DNA of 64,000 bases from Streptomyces sp. NBC_00358 (GTDB lineage Bacteria > Actinomycetota > Actinomycetes > Streptomycetales > Streptomycetaceae): contig NZ_CP107976.1 of NCBI RefSeq assembly GCF_036099295.1, positions 8,680,001 through 8,744,000 on the forward strand, written 5' to 3'. Every line of letters starts with the position of its first letter. Position 1 is the first letter of the stretch. The position numbers were made by a program, and so were the translations under genes. Under the pieces are notes generated by a model. That model saw only the letters and a list, made by a program, of their open reading frames with translations, made no database searches and was not told where the DNA came from. Below are positions 51,536 through 61,897 of the stretch, in pieces.

Positions 51536-53607
51536 TCGGCGACGAGCGCGGCGAACTCCTCCGGTGCGGCGAGTCTGATCCCGAGGGTCTCGGCCTTGGC
51601 GCGCTTGGATCCGGCGCCCTCCCCGGCGACGACCAGAGTGGTCTTCTTCGACACGCTGGAGGAGGAACGACCGCCCGCGCGCTCGATGAGTTCGTTCATC
51701 TGATTGCGGCTGAGCTGTTCCAGAGCCCCGGTCATCGCACCGGTGACCACCACCGTCATCCCGGCCAGCGGTCCGCCCGCGGCGTCGGCGCCCTCCGTGT
51801 CCGGGCCGTCCTCGCCGGCCGGAGCGGGCGGGGTGGCGCCGGGCTCGGTCATGTTGACCCCGGCGGCGACGAGCTTGTCGATGAGCGGGGCGAGTTCGGC
51901 CAGCTCGGCGACGATCGACGGGGCCTTCTCGGTGCCGATGCCCTCGACCCGCTGCATCGTTTCCGCATCCGCCGCGCGCACCAGCTCCATGGTCGCGAAG
52001 TACCGCGCGATACGCCGGGACATGGAACGGCCGGTGCCGCGGACACCCAGCGCGCACAGCACCCGCGACAGCGGCTGGCCCTTGGCGGCCTCGATCGCCG
52101 CGAGCAGGTTGTCGGTGCTGGTCTCGCCCATCCGCTCCAGGCCGAGGAGCTGGTCGCGGGTCAGGCCGAACAGATCCGCGAGATCGGCGGCCAGACCGGC
52201 CTCGACGAGCTGCACGACGCGCGTGTGGCCGAGGCCCTCGATGTCGAGCTGGTCGCGGCCTGCGGCGTACGAGAGCGCGGCGACCAGGTGGCAGTTGCGG
52301 CCCTGCTCGCAGCGCCAGCGCTGCTCGCTGGTGTCGATGGCCGATCCGCAGTTCGGGCACGCCTCGGGGAAGACGATGGGCTGCTCCTCGCCGGTCCGCA
52401 GATGGGCCACGGGCGCCTCGATGCGCGGGATGACGTCTCCGGCACGGTGGACCATCACGTGGTCGCCCAGCCGCAGATCGCGGCGCGTGATGTCCCCCGG
52501 GTTGTGGAGGGTGGCGTACGTGATCGTGGAGCCGTCGATCTCGACGGGCTCCAGCACCGCGCGCGGGGCGATGATGCCCGTACGGCCGACGTTCCACTCC
52601 ACCGCGAGCAGCCGGGTGATCTTCTCGACGGCCGGGAGCTTGTAGGCGATCGCCCAGCGCGGGGCGCGGGTACCGGAACCCGCGGCCCGCTGGTCGGCGG
52701 CCAGGTCGGCCTTGACGACGATCCCGTCGATCCCGAACGGCAGCTCGGCGCGCAGCGCAGCGATCTCCTGGACGCGGGCCAGGACCTGCTCGGCCGACGC
52801 CGCCGTGATGCCGGGGACAGCCGTGCCGGCGGTGGTGTTCACGCCCAACTCGGCCGCCCGCGCCATGAGTTCGCTGTGCGCGAGTTCGCCCAGCCGGGCG
52901 GCCTCGTCGGCCTCGGTGCCGGACACCGGCAGCAGGCCGTAGCCGAAGAACGTCATCGGAACGGTGTAGGCGCGGTCCTTGGCGCGCAGGGTGCCGGCCG
53001 CGGCGTTGCGAGGGTTCGCGAACGGTTGCCCGCCGTGCGCGGTGCGTACCTCGTTGGCGTGCTCGAACTGCGCCGTCGTCATGAGGACTTCGCCGCGGAC
53101 CTCCAGGGTGAGGGGCTCGGCGAGCTCGCCCGGGAGGCCCTCGACGGTGCCGATCGCGTGCGAGACGTCCTCACCGGCCGTCCCGTCCCCGCGCGTCACC
53201 AGTTGCATGAGCCGGCCCTGGCGGTAACGGGCGGCGATGGCCAGGCCGTCGAGCTTCGGCTCGACACTGAAGTGCTCCACCTCGTGGCCGGTCCGCCGGG
53301 CCAGCGAGACCGTCCAGGCGGTGAACTCCTCGGGCGAGAACACGTTGTCCAGACTCAGCATCGCCACCGTGTGCGGGACGTCCCCCTCGGCGACGCCGCC
53401 CCCGACCTTCCCGGTCGGCGAGTCGGGCAGCACCTGATCGGGATGTTCGGCCTCCCACGCGGCGATGCCGCGCACGAGCCGGTCGTACGCGTCGTCGTCC
53501 AGCACCGAGGTTCCGCCGTCGTAATAGGCGGCCGATGCCTTCAACGCGTCCTCGACCGCCTGCGCGTAGGCGACGGCATCCACGATCACTGCAACTGGTG
53601 TTGTCAT
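51523..53607 (-). CDS. ligA: NAD+-dependent DNA ligase (LigA paralogue)
   Basis: 694 aa with all LigA parts: adenylation domain with K118 in EPKLDGLA, OB fold (GRTGIIAPRAVLEPV), Cys4 zinc finger (CPNCG...RCEQGRNC), HhH repeats and C-terminal BRCT (AGMTVVVTGAMTGALEQL). The N-terminus differs from the housekeeping Streptomyces LigA and is shorter, and no division/replication genes are near, so this is probably the second LigA many Streptomyces carry. Start ATG 53607 or 53616. Confidence 0.88.
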   Translation of the reverse strand: MTTPVAVIVDAVAYAQAVEDALKASAAYYDGGTSVLDDDAYDRLVRGIAAWEAEHPDQVLPDSPTGKVGGGVAEGDVPHTVAMLSLDNVFSPEEFTAWTVSLARRTGHEVEHFSVEPKLDGLAIAARYRQGRLMQLVTRGDGTAGEDVSHAIGTVEGLPGELAEPLTLEVRGEVLMTTAQFEHANEVRTAHGGQPFANPRNAAAGTLRAKDRAYTVPMTFFGYGLLPVSGTEADEAARLGELAHSELMARAAELGVNTTAGTAVPGITAASAEQVLARVQEIAALRAELPFGIDGIVVKADLAADQRAAGSGTRAPRWAIAYKLPAVEKITRLLAVEWNVGRTGIIAPRAVLEPVEIDGSTITYATLHNPGDITRRDLRLGDHVMVHRAGDVIPRIEAPVAHLRTGEEQPIVFPEACPNCGSAIDTSEQRWRCEQGRNCHLVAALSYAAGRDQLDIEGLGHTRVVQLVEAGLAADLADLFGLTRDQLLGLERMGETSTDNLLAAIEAAKGQPLSRVLCALGVRGTGRSMSRRIARYFATMELVRAADAETMQRVEGIGTEKAPSIVAELAELAPLIDKLVAAGVNMTEPGATPPAPAGEDGPDTEGADAAGGPLAGMTVVVTGAMTGALEQLSRNQMNELIERAGGRSSSSVSKKTTLVVAGEGAGSKRAKAETLGIRLAAPEEFAALVADYLA

Positions 53608-53756
53608 ACCCCTCATCCTGCCTGCCACCACTGACAATGCCCTCCCGCCGACCCCCTCGCCCCGCGGCGGCCGGAGCTGGCACATGTGGGACGTGGCGCT
53701 TTGGTGCCAGCCGCCGGACGTTCCCCCCGTCCGGCGCGGCCCGGTAGGAACTGGCC

Positions 53757-56700
53757 ATGATCTCCCTCATACCGCGCCGCCCACGAGGCAGGCGGGCCCT
53801 CGCGGCAGCGGCGGCCGGCGCCGCCGTTCTCACCCTGCTCACCGGCCGGGCGGGCGCCGCGGACAACGTGCCCACGGCTCCCGCCGCCCCCTCGCGCGCC
53901 GGCACCGACCACACCGTCACCCTGATCACGGGAGACGTGGTCAAGGTGATGGACCTCGGAGCCGGCAAGCACTCCGTCGACGTGCGACGGCCGAGCGGCG
54001 CCACCGGCGGCGTCCGCACCGAGACGGTCGGCAAGGACCTCTACGTCTACCCGGACGAGGCGTTGCCCTATCTCGCCGCGAACCGTCTCGACCGGCGCCT
54101 CTTCGACGTCACCGCCCTCATCGAGCAGGGCTACGACGACCAGCACAGCTCCGGCCTCCCGCTGATCCTCGGCTACCGGGGCAAGGTGGCCGCCGCGCCC
54201 ACCGGCACCAACCGGGTGCGGTCCCTGAAGAGCGTCAACGGCACCTCCGTCCGGGCGTCCAGGAAGCAGGCCAGGAAGCTCTGGAGAGCGGTCGCCACGG
54301 ACACCCCGGCGCGGCGGCCCTCGCTGAAGGAAGGTCTGTCCAAGATCTGGCTGGACGGCCGTGTCCAGGCCCGGCTCCAGGACAGCACAGCGCAGATCGG
54401 CGCGCCGGCCGCCTGGAAGGCCGGACTCGACGGCAAGGGCGTCAAGGTCGCCGTGCTCGACACCGGTGCCGACAGCCACCACCCGGACCTGGCCGGCCGG
54501 ATCAGCGGCGCGGCCAGCTTCGTACCCGGCGAGTCCACCGAGGACGGTCACGGACACGGGACCCACACCGCCTCCACGGTGGGCGGCAGCGGCGCCGCCT
54601 CCGACGGAGCCGAGAAGGGCGTGGCACCCGGCGCCGACCTGCTGATCGGCAAGGTCCTCTCGAACGAGGGGTCCGGGGACGACTCCTGGGTGATCGCCGG
54701 CATGGAATGGGCGGTCGACCAGGGTGCCAAGGTGGTGAGCATGAGCCTCGGCGGCTCAGAGCCCACGGACGGCACCGACCCGATGAGCGAGGCCCTGGAC
54801 CGGCTCAGCGAGAAGAGCGGCGCCCTGTTCGTCGTCGCCGCGGGCAACACGGGCATGGAGGCGTCCATGAGCGCCCCGGGCGCCGCCGACGACGCGCTGA
54901 CCGTGGCCGCGGTGGACTCCGAGGACGGGCTCGCGGACTTCTCGACACGGGGCCCGCGCTACGGCGACTACGCCCTCAAGCCGGACATCGCCGCACCCGG
55001 CGTGGACATCCTCGCCGCGAAGGCCGGGGGCAGCGCCGAGACCGGCTGGTACCAGACCATGAGCGGCACCTCGATGGCCACCCCGCACGTGGCGGGCGCC
55101 GCGGCGATCCTCGCCGAGGAGCACCCGGACTGGACCGCGCCCCAGCTCAAGGACGCGCTGATGAGCACTTCCAAGGAGCTCCCCGGCCTGAACGCCTATC
55201 AGGTCGGTGCGGGCCGGGCCGATGTGGCGGCCTCGGTGGACGCGACCGTGACCGCCACCGGTTCGGCGTACTTCGGCTTCGACGCCTGGCCGCACAGCGG
55301 TCCCCAGACCGTCGACCGCACGCTCACCTACCGCAACACCGGTGACACCGCCCTCACCCTGAAGCTCGCCGTCACCGCCTCCGTGGCCGGCGGCCCCTAC
55401 GACGTCGACCCGGGCGCGGACGCCGGGGACCCCGCCCCCGCCGGGATGTTCTCGCTCTCCGCCGACTCCGTGACCGTCCCCGCGCACGGCACCGCCGCCG
55501 TCACCGCCACCGCGCGGCCCGGCCTCGGGGCGAACGGCCGCCGTTACCTCGGCCAGGTGTCCGCGAGCGACTCCTCGGGCGCTGTGCGCGCCCGTACCCA
55601 GGTCGGGCTCTACCGGGAGGAGGAGCGCTACTCGCTGGACGTCACGCTCAAGGACCGCTCCGGCGAACCCGCCTCCGGATACGTCCAGTTGCAGCGGTTC
55701 GGCACCGACGCCGAACCGCAGTTCGTGGCCGTCGGGGACAGCGGCACCGCGACCGTGCGGCTGCAGGCCGGCACCTACAGCGCGCTGAGCTATGTCGACG
55801 TCGCCGGCAGCCACGGCCACGACTCGCTCGGCATGGCCCTGCTCGGCGACCCGGAGATCGTCCTCGACCAGGACCGGAAGGTGGTCCTCGACGGGAGCAG
55901 GACCCGCGAGGTCACCGCGAAGGTGCCGCGCAGGACCGAGGACCGGATGCTCTACATGAACTGGTACCGCTCGGACGGCGGCGTCAGCACCGTGGACTCC
56001 GAGTACCTGCTGCCGCCCACCTACGACAGCATGTTCGTGCTGCCCACCCGCAAGGTCACCCAGGGCACCTTCGAGTACGAGACACGGTGGCGCAAGGCGT
56101 ATCCGCTGCTCTCGCTCAGCCACGACGGCAAGGCCGTCACCGTCCTCGGCCAGTCCGGATCCGCCTTCTACGACGGCCGCAGGCGCATGGACGCGGTGTA
56201 CGCGGGAGCCGGCGCCCCCGCCGATTACGCGGGGCTGAGGGCCAAGGGCAAGGCGGTCCTGGTCACCCGGTCCGACGCGGTCACCGGCACGCAGCGGGCA
56301 CAGGCGGCGGCCGACGCCGGGGCCGGTCTGCTCCTCGTCGTCGACGACGAGCCAGGCAAGCTCCTTGAATGGGTCGGCACCGACGAAGGCGGGTACAGCA
56401 CCGTCCCGGTCGCCTCGCTGACCGCCCGTGAAGGCGCCCCGCTCGTCAAGGCGGCCCGGCACGGCACCCTGCGCCTGAACGTCGAGGGCACGCCCAACTC
56501 GCCGTACGTGTACGACCTCGTCGACCCCCACCCCGGACGGATCCCCGACAGCGGGCTGACCTACCGCCCGCGCGCCTCCGAACTGGCGGTCGTGGACATG
56601 CGCTTCCACGGCACCACCAAGTACCCCAGCGGCGAGTACCGTTGGGACTACCGCCCCTATCGCACCTATGCCGTGGGCTTCCCGCTGCGCACCGACATGC

Positions 56701-57512
56701 CCGCCACGCGCACGGACTACCTCTCGGCGCAGCCCGGCACCTCCTGGGCCGAGGACTCCATCACCGGGCCGAACCTGGCCCTGGAGTCACGCGGTGGAAT
56801 GATCACCTACAAGGCCGGAAAGCGGGTCACCAGCGACTGGTTCGCCCCGATCGCGCATCCGCGCAACGGCAGCGGATTCTGGTGGTCGGAGCGGCAGCAG
56901 GGCTTCATCTCGTTCAACATCCAGCCCTGGACGGACAGCGGTACCGACCACGGCGGCTACATGCAGGACGGCAACGACAGCCTGGACTTCAAGGTCTACC
57001 AGGACGGTGAGCTGGTGAAGACCTCGGCCTGGGCGTCGGCGACGCTCTATCCCGTACCGGCCGTGCCCAGCACCTACACCCTGGACCTGCGCGCCGAACG
57101 CGACCCGGGCGCCTACCGGTTGTCGCCCCGCACGCACTCCGTGTGGAAGGTGCGATCGGCTCCGGTGACCGATCCGATGAAGATCGACCGGATGGCGCTG
57201 ATGCAACTGGACTACGCCGTCGCCACCGACCTCGCGGGCGACGCGCGCGGCGGCCGGCAGTCCCTCGGCCTGACCGGGTCGCACCTGCCGGACGCGGCGG
57301 GCGCGGGACGGGTCGTGGGAGCGACGCTCGCCGTCTCCTACGACGACGGCCGCCACTGGCGTCCCGTCCGCCTGGACCGCACGGCGGCCGGCCACTGGAC
57401 CGCCCGGTTCGACGCCCCGCACCACGGATTCGTGTCTCTTAAGGCCCGTACTTGGGACGATGCGGGCAACAGCGTCACGCAGGAGGTGACACGGGCCTAC
57501 GGCTTGAAGTAG
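53757..57512 (+). CDS. large secreted S8 (subtilisin-like) peptidase
   Basis: 1,251 aa preproprotein: twin-Arg-rich signal peptide (to ~A35), propeptide to ~200, S8 domain with D235 (VAVLDTGAD), H270 (GHGHGTHTAS), N364 (AAGNTG) and S439 (SGTSMATPH), a PA domain insertion (~820-900, ADAGAGLLLVVDDEP) and a long C-terminal beta-rich region. Typical extracellular Streptomyces protease. The regulator gene follows after a strong terminator. Confidence 0.93.
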   Translation: MISLIPRRPRGRRALAAAAAGAAVLTLLTGRAGAADNVPTAPAAPSRAGTDHTVTLITGDVVKVMDLGAGKHSVDVRRPSGATGGVRTETVGKDLYVYPDEALPYLAANRLDRRLFDVTALIEQGYDDQHSSGLPLILGYRGKVAAAPTGTNRVRSLKSVNGTSVRASRKQARKLWRAVATDTPARRPSLKEGLSKIWLDGRVQARLQDSTAQIGAPAAWKAGLDGKGVKVAVLDTGADSHHPDLAGRISGAASFVPGESTEDGHGHGTHTASTVGGSGAASDGAEKGVAPGADLLIGKVLSNEGSGDDSWVIAGMEWAVDQGAKVVSMSLGGSEPTDGTDPMSEALDRLSEKSGALFVVAAGNTGMEASMSAPGAADDALTVAAVDSEDGLADFSTRGPRYGDYALKPDIAAPGVDILAAKAGGSAETGWYQTMSGTSMATPHVAGAAAILAEEHPDWTAPQLKDALMSTSKELPGLNAYQVGAGRADVAASVDATVTATGSAYFGFDAWPHSGPQTVDRTLTYRNTGDTALTLKLAVTASVAGGPYDVDPGADAGDPAPAGMFSLSADSVTVPAHGTAAVTATARPGLGANGRRYLGQVSASDSSGAVRARTQVGLYREEERYSLDVTLKDRSGEPASGYVQLQRFGTDAEPQFVAVGDSGTATVRLQAGTYSALSYVDVAGSHGHDSLGMALLGDPEIVLDQDRKVVLDGSRTREVTAKVPRRTEDRMLYMNWYRSDGGVSTVDSEYLLPPTYDSMFVLPTRKVTQGTFEYETRWRKAYPLLSLSHDGKAVTVLGQSGSAFYDGRRRMDAVYAGAGAPADYAGLRAKGKAVLVTRSDAVTGTQRAQAAADAGAGLLLVVDDEPGKLLEWVGTDEGGYSTVPVASLTAREGAPLVKAARHGTLRLNVEGTPNSPYVYDLVDPHPGRIPDSGLTYRPRASELAVVDMRFHGTTKYPSGEYRWDYRPYRTYAVGFPLRTDMPATRTDYLSAQPGTSWAEDSITGPNLALESRGGMITYKAGKRVTSDWFAPIAHPRNGSGFWWSERQQGFISFNIQPWTDSGTDHGGYMQDGNDSLDFKVYQDGELVKTSAWASATLYPVPAVPSTYTLDLRAERDPGAYRLSPRTHSVWKVRSAPVTDPMKIDRMALMQLDYAVATDLAGDARGGRQSLGLTGSHLPDAAGAGRVVGATLAVSYDDGRHWRPVRLDRTAAGHWTARFDAPHHGFVSLKARTWDDAGNSVTQEVTRAYGLK

Positions 57513-57534
57513 ACCTTGGCGGAACCGTGAGATC

Positions 57535-57571
57535 GGGCGGGCCCCGGGCTTTCGCAGCCCGGGGCCCGCCC
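57535..57571 (+). terminator. perfect 16-bp terminator after S8 peptidase
   Basis: Arms 57535-57550 and 57556-57571, 5-nt loop, 22 nt past the stop. Confidence 0.85.
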
Positions 57572-57603
57572 GGCGTCACCGCGCCGACTTCAAGGAGTGC
57601 CCC

Positions 57604-58578
57604 ATGCTCGCCGCGCTCGGACTCGGTCCGGCCGAGGAGGAGATCTACCGCCTCCTGGTGGCCCGTGGACGGGCCGTCGTCCACGAACTGGCCGCGGACG
57701 CCGGCCGTCCCGAGCCCGAGGTACGGGAGATCCTCACCGCGCTGGCGGGGCGCGGCCTTGTCGTCCTCCAGGCCATCGATGGTGCCGCCACCCTCTTCGT
57801 GGCGGCACCCCCCGCGGTTGCTCTTGGTGGTGAACTACGGCGGCGCCGCGACGAGTTGAGTGCGGCGGAGCACGCCGTGCTCGCCCTCGCGGAGCAGCAC
57901 CGCACGGGTGCCGAGGGTGGCGCGGTGGAGGTGATCAGTGACATCGACGCGGTACGGCACCGGTTCAGGCAGCTCCAGGAGTCCGCCCGGCACGAGGTGC
58001 GGTCGATGATGGTGCCCGAACTCTCCGTCGTCCCCCTCAGTGCCAACGCCGCGGAGCGGGCCGGAGTCCGTCGTGGCGTGCAGTACCGGACGATCGTGCA
58101 ACGGGAGGCGCTGAGCGAGCCCGGAATGGTGGCCCAGGCCCTCGCCGACCTGGCGGCCGGGCAGCGGATCGGGGTCGCCGACACCGTTCCGGTCAAACTC
58201 ATCATCGCGGACCGTGAGCTGGCGATGCTTCCCCTCTACCGGGGCCGCAACACCGCGGCGGCCTCGGTGCTGGTGCACGCGGGAGGGCTGCTGGAGGCGC
58301 TGGTCGCCTATTTCGAACTGGCCTGGGAACACGCGTATCCGCTGTCGCCGCACACGACGGGTGACGGCCTCACCGAGCAACGCCCGGACGCGATAGACGA
58401 GTTCGACGCCCGGATGCTCGCCCTGGTCCTCGCGGGACTCACGGATCAGGCGGTCGGCGCCCGTCTCGGTGTCTCCCGCCGGACCGTGCAGCGGCGCATC
58501 GGCGAACTCATGGCCAGGGCGGGCGCGGAGAGCCGTATCCAGCTCGGCTGGCACGCCGCGCGCAAGGGCTGGGCCTGA
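57604..58578 (+). CDS. TrmB/LuxR-type transcriptional regulator
   Basis: 324 aa with an N-terminal TrmB-like winged helix (LGLGPAEEEIYRLLVARGRA) and a C-terminal HTH (LALVLAGLTDQAVGARLGVS then RRTVQRRIGELM), the pattern of regulators often paired with S8 peptidases in Streptomyces. AAGGAG 8 nt before ATG 57604. Probably controls the adjacent protease; inferred. Confidence 0.82.
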   Translation: MLAALGLGPAEEEIYRLLVARGRAVVHELAADAGRPEPEVREILTALAGRGLVVLQAIDGAATLFVAAPPAVALGGELRRRRDELSAAEHAVLALAEQHRTGAEGGAVEVISDIDAVRHRFRQLQESARHEVRSMMVPELSVVPLSANAAERAGVRRGVQYRTIVQREALSEPGMVAQALADLAAGQRIGVADTVPVKLIIADRELAMLPLYRGRNTAAASVLVHAGGLLEALVAYFELAWEHAYPLSPHTTGDGLTEQRPDAIDEFDARMLALVLAGLTDQAVGARLGVSRRTVQRRIGELMARAGAESRIQLGWHAARKGWA

Positions 58579-58606
58579 CGGCCCGCGCCCGGTCGTCGTT
58601 CTGGGG

Positions 58607-59059
58607 TCAGTGTCCGCGGACGGCCGGTGAACGGACGGCTGGTGCAGGGACGGCCGACGAGGGGTGCGCGGGCCGGGTGGTGACGAGATCCGGTTCGTGC
58701 GGACCGTGGGGCAGGCCGGTGTCGACGTCCGCCTGCCGCAGCTCGGCGAGCAACTCGGTCTGTCCGGCGAGCAGTTCGGTGAGGATGCGGCGGGCGGCGC
58801 GGAGCAGTTCGGCGACGTCGCCGCCCGCCAGTGCGTAACTGACGGTGGAGCCCTCGCGGATGGACACCACGATGCCCGAGCGGCGCAGCACGGCCAACTG
58901 CTGCGAGAGGTTGGACGGTTCGATCTCGATCTCGCTCAGCAGGTCGCGCACCGAGACGGGGCCGCTCTGCAGCAGTTCCAGGACCCGGATGCGCACAGGG
59001 TGTCCGAGCATGCGGAAAAACTCGGCCTTGGCCTGGTAGAGGGGGACCTGCCTGGTCAA
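58607..59059 (-). CDS. ArsR-type winged-helix regulator
   Basis: 150 aa from TTG 59059 (GGGAG 9 nt upstream); the frame is open further but basic and unlikely. AEFFRMLGHPVRIRVLELLQ, SVRDLLSEIEIEPSNLSQQL and AVLRRSGIVVSIREGSTVSY form the ArsR wing-HTH. No ArsR metal-site Cys are present. Target unknown. Confidence 0.82.
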   Translation of the reverse strand: MTRQVPLYQAKAEFFRMLGHPVRIRVLELLQSGPVSVRDLLSEIEIEPSNLSQQLAVLRRSGIVVSIREGSTVSYALAGGDVAELLRAARRILTELLAGQTELLAELRQADVDTGLPHGPHEPDLVTTRPAHPSSAVPAPAVRSPAVRGH

Positions 59060-59262
59060 AATCGTTCGCTCCCTGCCGCCTGGGACGGGCTGATGCTCCG
59101 GCTGGTGCGGTGGCTGTCCGTGCGCCCGCCGCGAGCGGTGCCGTAAGGACCGATCCTTGCGGCTCCACCTCCGCACGCCCACGGGATTGACTTGATCTGG
59201 ATGTACCTAAATGAAGAAGTCTTCAAGTCGTGGGCATGCGGAGGCGCGGGGAACGTGGCTTT

Positions 59263-59637
59263 CTACACCTCGAGTTCGGCTTCGATGCGTCCCAGCTGAT
59301 GGCGGGCCATGGCCAGGTTGGACGTCGCCTTGTTGAGCACGAGGTAGAGGAACAATCCGTTGCCGTCGCGGCTCTTGAGCGGCCGGATGAGGTGGTACTG
59401 GGTTTCCAGCGTGATCAGTACGTCCTCGATCTTGCTCTTGAGCCCGAGGTGCTCCATGGTGCGCACCTTGGCCCGGATCACATCGGTGTTGCCGGCCGCC
59501 GCGACGTTCAGGTCGAGGTCCTTGCCACCCCCCAGCGTGCCCAGTGCCATGCCGCTCGTGTAGTCGACGAGGGCCGCGCCGAGCGCGCCCTCGATGGACG
59601 TCATCGTCTCCTTGAGGGAGATCTCCACATTCGCCAT
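59263..59637 (-). CDS. roadblock/LC7-like protein
   Basis: 124 aa, starts MANVEISLKETMTSIEGALG with ALVDYTSGMALGTLGGGKDL, a roadblock/LC7 fold related to MglB-type small-GTPase partners. GAGGAG precedes ATG 59637. In Streptomyces related proteins sit in conservon operons with ATPase and GTPase genes; none is adjacent here. Confidence 0.8.
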   Translation of the reverse strand: MANVEISLKETMTSIEGALGAALVDYTSGMALGTLGGGKDLDLNVAAAGNTDVIRAKVRTMEHLGLKSKIEDVLITLETQYHLIRPLKSRDGNGLFLYLVLNKATSNLAMARHQLGRIEAELEV

Positions 59638-59864
59638 ACCGATGTCTCCTCCTGGTCACCGCGCGGGCGGAGGAGTTCCCGCCCGGCCGGTGTCCCGGAC
59701 CCTACGGACCATCGGCGGCGGAGAGCCGAGTTGTTTCGGGACTGGCGGAACAAGCATCGAAATGCACGTCGGCACAGGCTCAATTGATCACTGTTGCGCT
59801 GACCTTGACCATGGAGGCCCGACCTGATGGGAAGGCCCGGTGGCCCCGATCCGGCGCGCGAGGC

Positions 59865-61868
59865 TCACCCCGCGGCCGAGGTCCGTGCCGCCGCCGAACG
59901 CGCCGCGAAGTCCGCGAACCACGTCAGCATTTCGGGATGGGTGATGGATCCCTCGCTGCTGACGTCCGAGCCGCGCGCTCCCTGGAGGATCCGCTTGACC
60001 GGGACTTCGAGCTTCTTGCCGGTGAGGGTGCGCGGCACGGCCGGCACCGGCACGATCACGTCGGGCACATGGCGAGGGGAGAGCCGGCCACGGATGGCCG
60101 CGGCGATCCTCCGGCGCAGGCCCTCGTCCAGCGCGGTGCCCTCGGCGGGCACGACGAACAGCGGCATGAAGTAGTCGCCGTCGGGCTGTTCCACACCGAT
60201 GACGAGACTGTCGGCGATCTCCGGGAGCTGGTCGACCACGGCGTAGATGTCCGCGGAGCCCATCCGCACGCCCGAGCGGTTCAGGGTCGAGTCGGAGCGG
60301 CCCGCGACGACGACCGACAGGTCGGGGTCGATGGTGACCCAGTCCCCGTGCCGCCAGACGCCGGGGTAGGTGTCGAAGTAGCTGGCCCGGTAGCGGGAGC
60401 CGTCGGGGTCGCCGACGAAGTTCAGCGGCATCGACGGCAGCGGCGCGGTCACCACCAACTCGCCCTGTTCACCGGTCAGGGCATGCCCGTCGGCGTCCCA
60501 GGAGGCCAGGGCGACGCCGAGCGCGGGAGCCTGGATACGGCCCACGCGTACGGGCAGCAGCGGAGTGCTCCCCGCCAGGACCGAGCAGACGTCCGTACCC
60601 CCGCAGATCGACTGGAGCCGCACACCGGGCGTCAGCCGGTCGTGGGCCCAGCGCCAGGTGCTGGGCGGCAGGGTCGACCCGGTCTGCAGGACCGAGCGCA
60701 GCCTGTCGAGTCCGAACATGTCCGAGGGGCGCGAGTCCGCCTTCTCCCCGGCCGTGAGATACGCGGCGCCCAGGCCGACCACGGTCGCGCCGGTCCACTC
60801 GGCGATCCGCCACGCGCCGTCGACGTCGGGGAAGGTCGGGCTGCCGTCGTACAGGATGACGGTGCTGCCGTGCAGCAGCCCGCCGACCAGGAAGTTCCAC
60901 ACCATCCAGCTCGTGGAGGTGAGGAAGAGGTAGCGGTCGTCGGCGCGCAGATCGACGCCCAGGCCCAGAGCCTTGAGCAGTTCGACCACGATGCCGCCGT
61001 GGCCCTGGACGATCCCCTTCGGTATCCCCGTGGTCCCCGACGACCACAGGATCCACAACGGGTGGTCGAAGGGCACGTCGGCGAACTCCAGCGGCTCATC
61101 GGCCGCCGGCAGCCCGGACCAGGCGTGCTGCTCGACGTCGGCCCGTTTCGACCACGGCTCGGCCGGGACGGCGAAGAGGCTGTCGACGGCGAGGACGTGG
61201 CGCAGGGTGGGCAGACCGTCCGCGAGTTCGGCGACCTCCGGGCGCCTGTCGTAGTCCTTGCCGCCGTGGCGGTATCCGTCCGCGGCCACGAGGACCGTCG
61301 GCCGTGCCTGCCGGAGCCGGGCGAGCACGCTGGGTGTGCCGAAGTCCGGTGAGCAGGCCGTCCATACGGCGCCGACGGCGGCCGAGGCGAGCAGCGCGAC
61401 GACGGTCTGGCGGAGGTTGGGGAGATAGCCGGCCACGCAGTCGCCGGGCCGCACGCCCATGCCGCGCAGCGCCGCCGCGACGTCCGCGACCTGTCGGCGC
61501 AGCTCGTCCCAGGAGACGTCCTCGGGCGTGCCGCCCTCGGTCAGGCAGACGAGCGCCGGGCGGGCGTCCGTGGCCTGGGCGAGGCAGCGTTCGGCGAAGT
61601 TCAGCCGGGCGCCGGGAAACCAGACGGCGCCCGGCATCGACGCCTCGCCCAGCACCTCGTCGTAGCCGGTGACCGCGTCCAGCCCGTAGAACTCCCACAC
61701 CGCCGACCAGAAGTCCGCGAGGTCGGTGGAGCTCCACCGCCACAGCTCGGCGTAGTCGGAGAAGTGGAGCCCCCGCACTTCGCTCACCCAGTCCATGAAG
61801 TTCGCGACGTTGGAGTCCTCCAACTCGCGGCGACCGGGGGACCACAGCAGGTCGGTGTCGGTGTTCAT
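59865..61868 (-). CDS. acetoacetate-CoA ligase
   Basis: 667 aa adenylate-forming enzyme: N-terminal ANFMDWVSEVRGLHFSDYAE typical of AACS, ILWSSGTTGIPKGIVQGHGG (P-loop), GLGVDLRADDRYLFLTSTSW, GGTDVCS and the C-terminal GRSDSTLNRSGVRMGSADIY. Activates acetoacetate to acetoacetyl-CoA. AGGAAGG precedes ATG 61868. Last gene of the minus-strand catabolic cluster, 29 nt after the hydrolase. Confidence 0.9.
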   Translation of the reverse strand: MNTDTDLLWSPGRRELEDSNVANFMDWVSEVRGLHFSDYAELWRWSSTDLADFWSAVWEFYGLDAVTGYDEVLGEASMPGAVWFPGARLNFAERCLAQATDARPALVCLTEGGTPEDVSWDELRRQVADVAAALRGMGVRPGDCVAGYLPNLRQTVVALLASAAVGAVWTACSPDFGTPSVLARLRQARPTVLVAADGYRHGGKDYDRRPEVAELADGLPTLRHVLAVDSLFAVPAEPWSKRADVEQHAWSGLPAADEPLEFADVPFDHPLWILWSSGTTGIPKGIVQGHGGIVVELLKALGLGVDLRADDRYLFLTSTSWMVWNFLVGGLLHGSTVILYDGSPTFPDVDGAWRIAEWTGATVVGLGAAYLTAGEKADSRPSDMFGLDRLRSVLQTGSTLPPSTWRWAHDRLTPGVRLQSICGGTDVCSVLAGSTPLLPVRVGRIQAPALGVALASWDADGHALTGEQGELVVTAPLPSMPLNFVGDPDGSRYRASYFDTYPGVWRHGDWVTIDPDLSVVVAGRSDSTLNRSGVRMGSADIYAVVDQLPEIADSLVIGVEQPDGDYFMPLFVVPAEGTALDEGLRRRIAAAIRGRLSPRHVPDVIVPVPAVPRTLTGKKLEVPVKRILQGARGSDVSSEGSITHPEMLTWFADFAARSAAARTSAAG

Positions 61869-61897
61869 CGGGTGCCTTCCTGGGCTGGACGCGGCGT

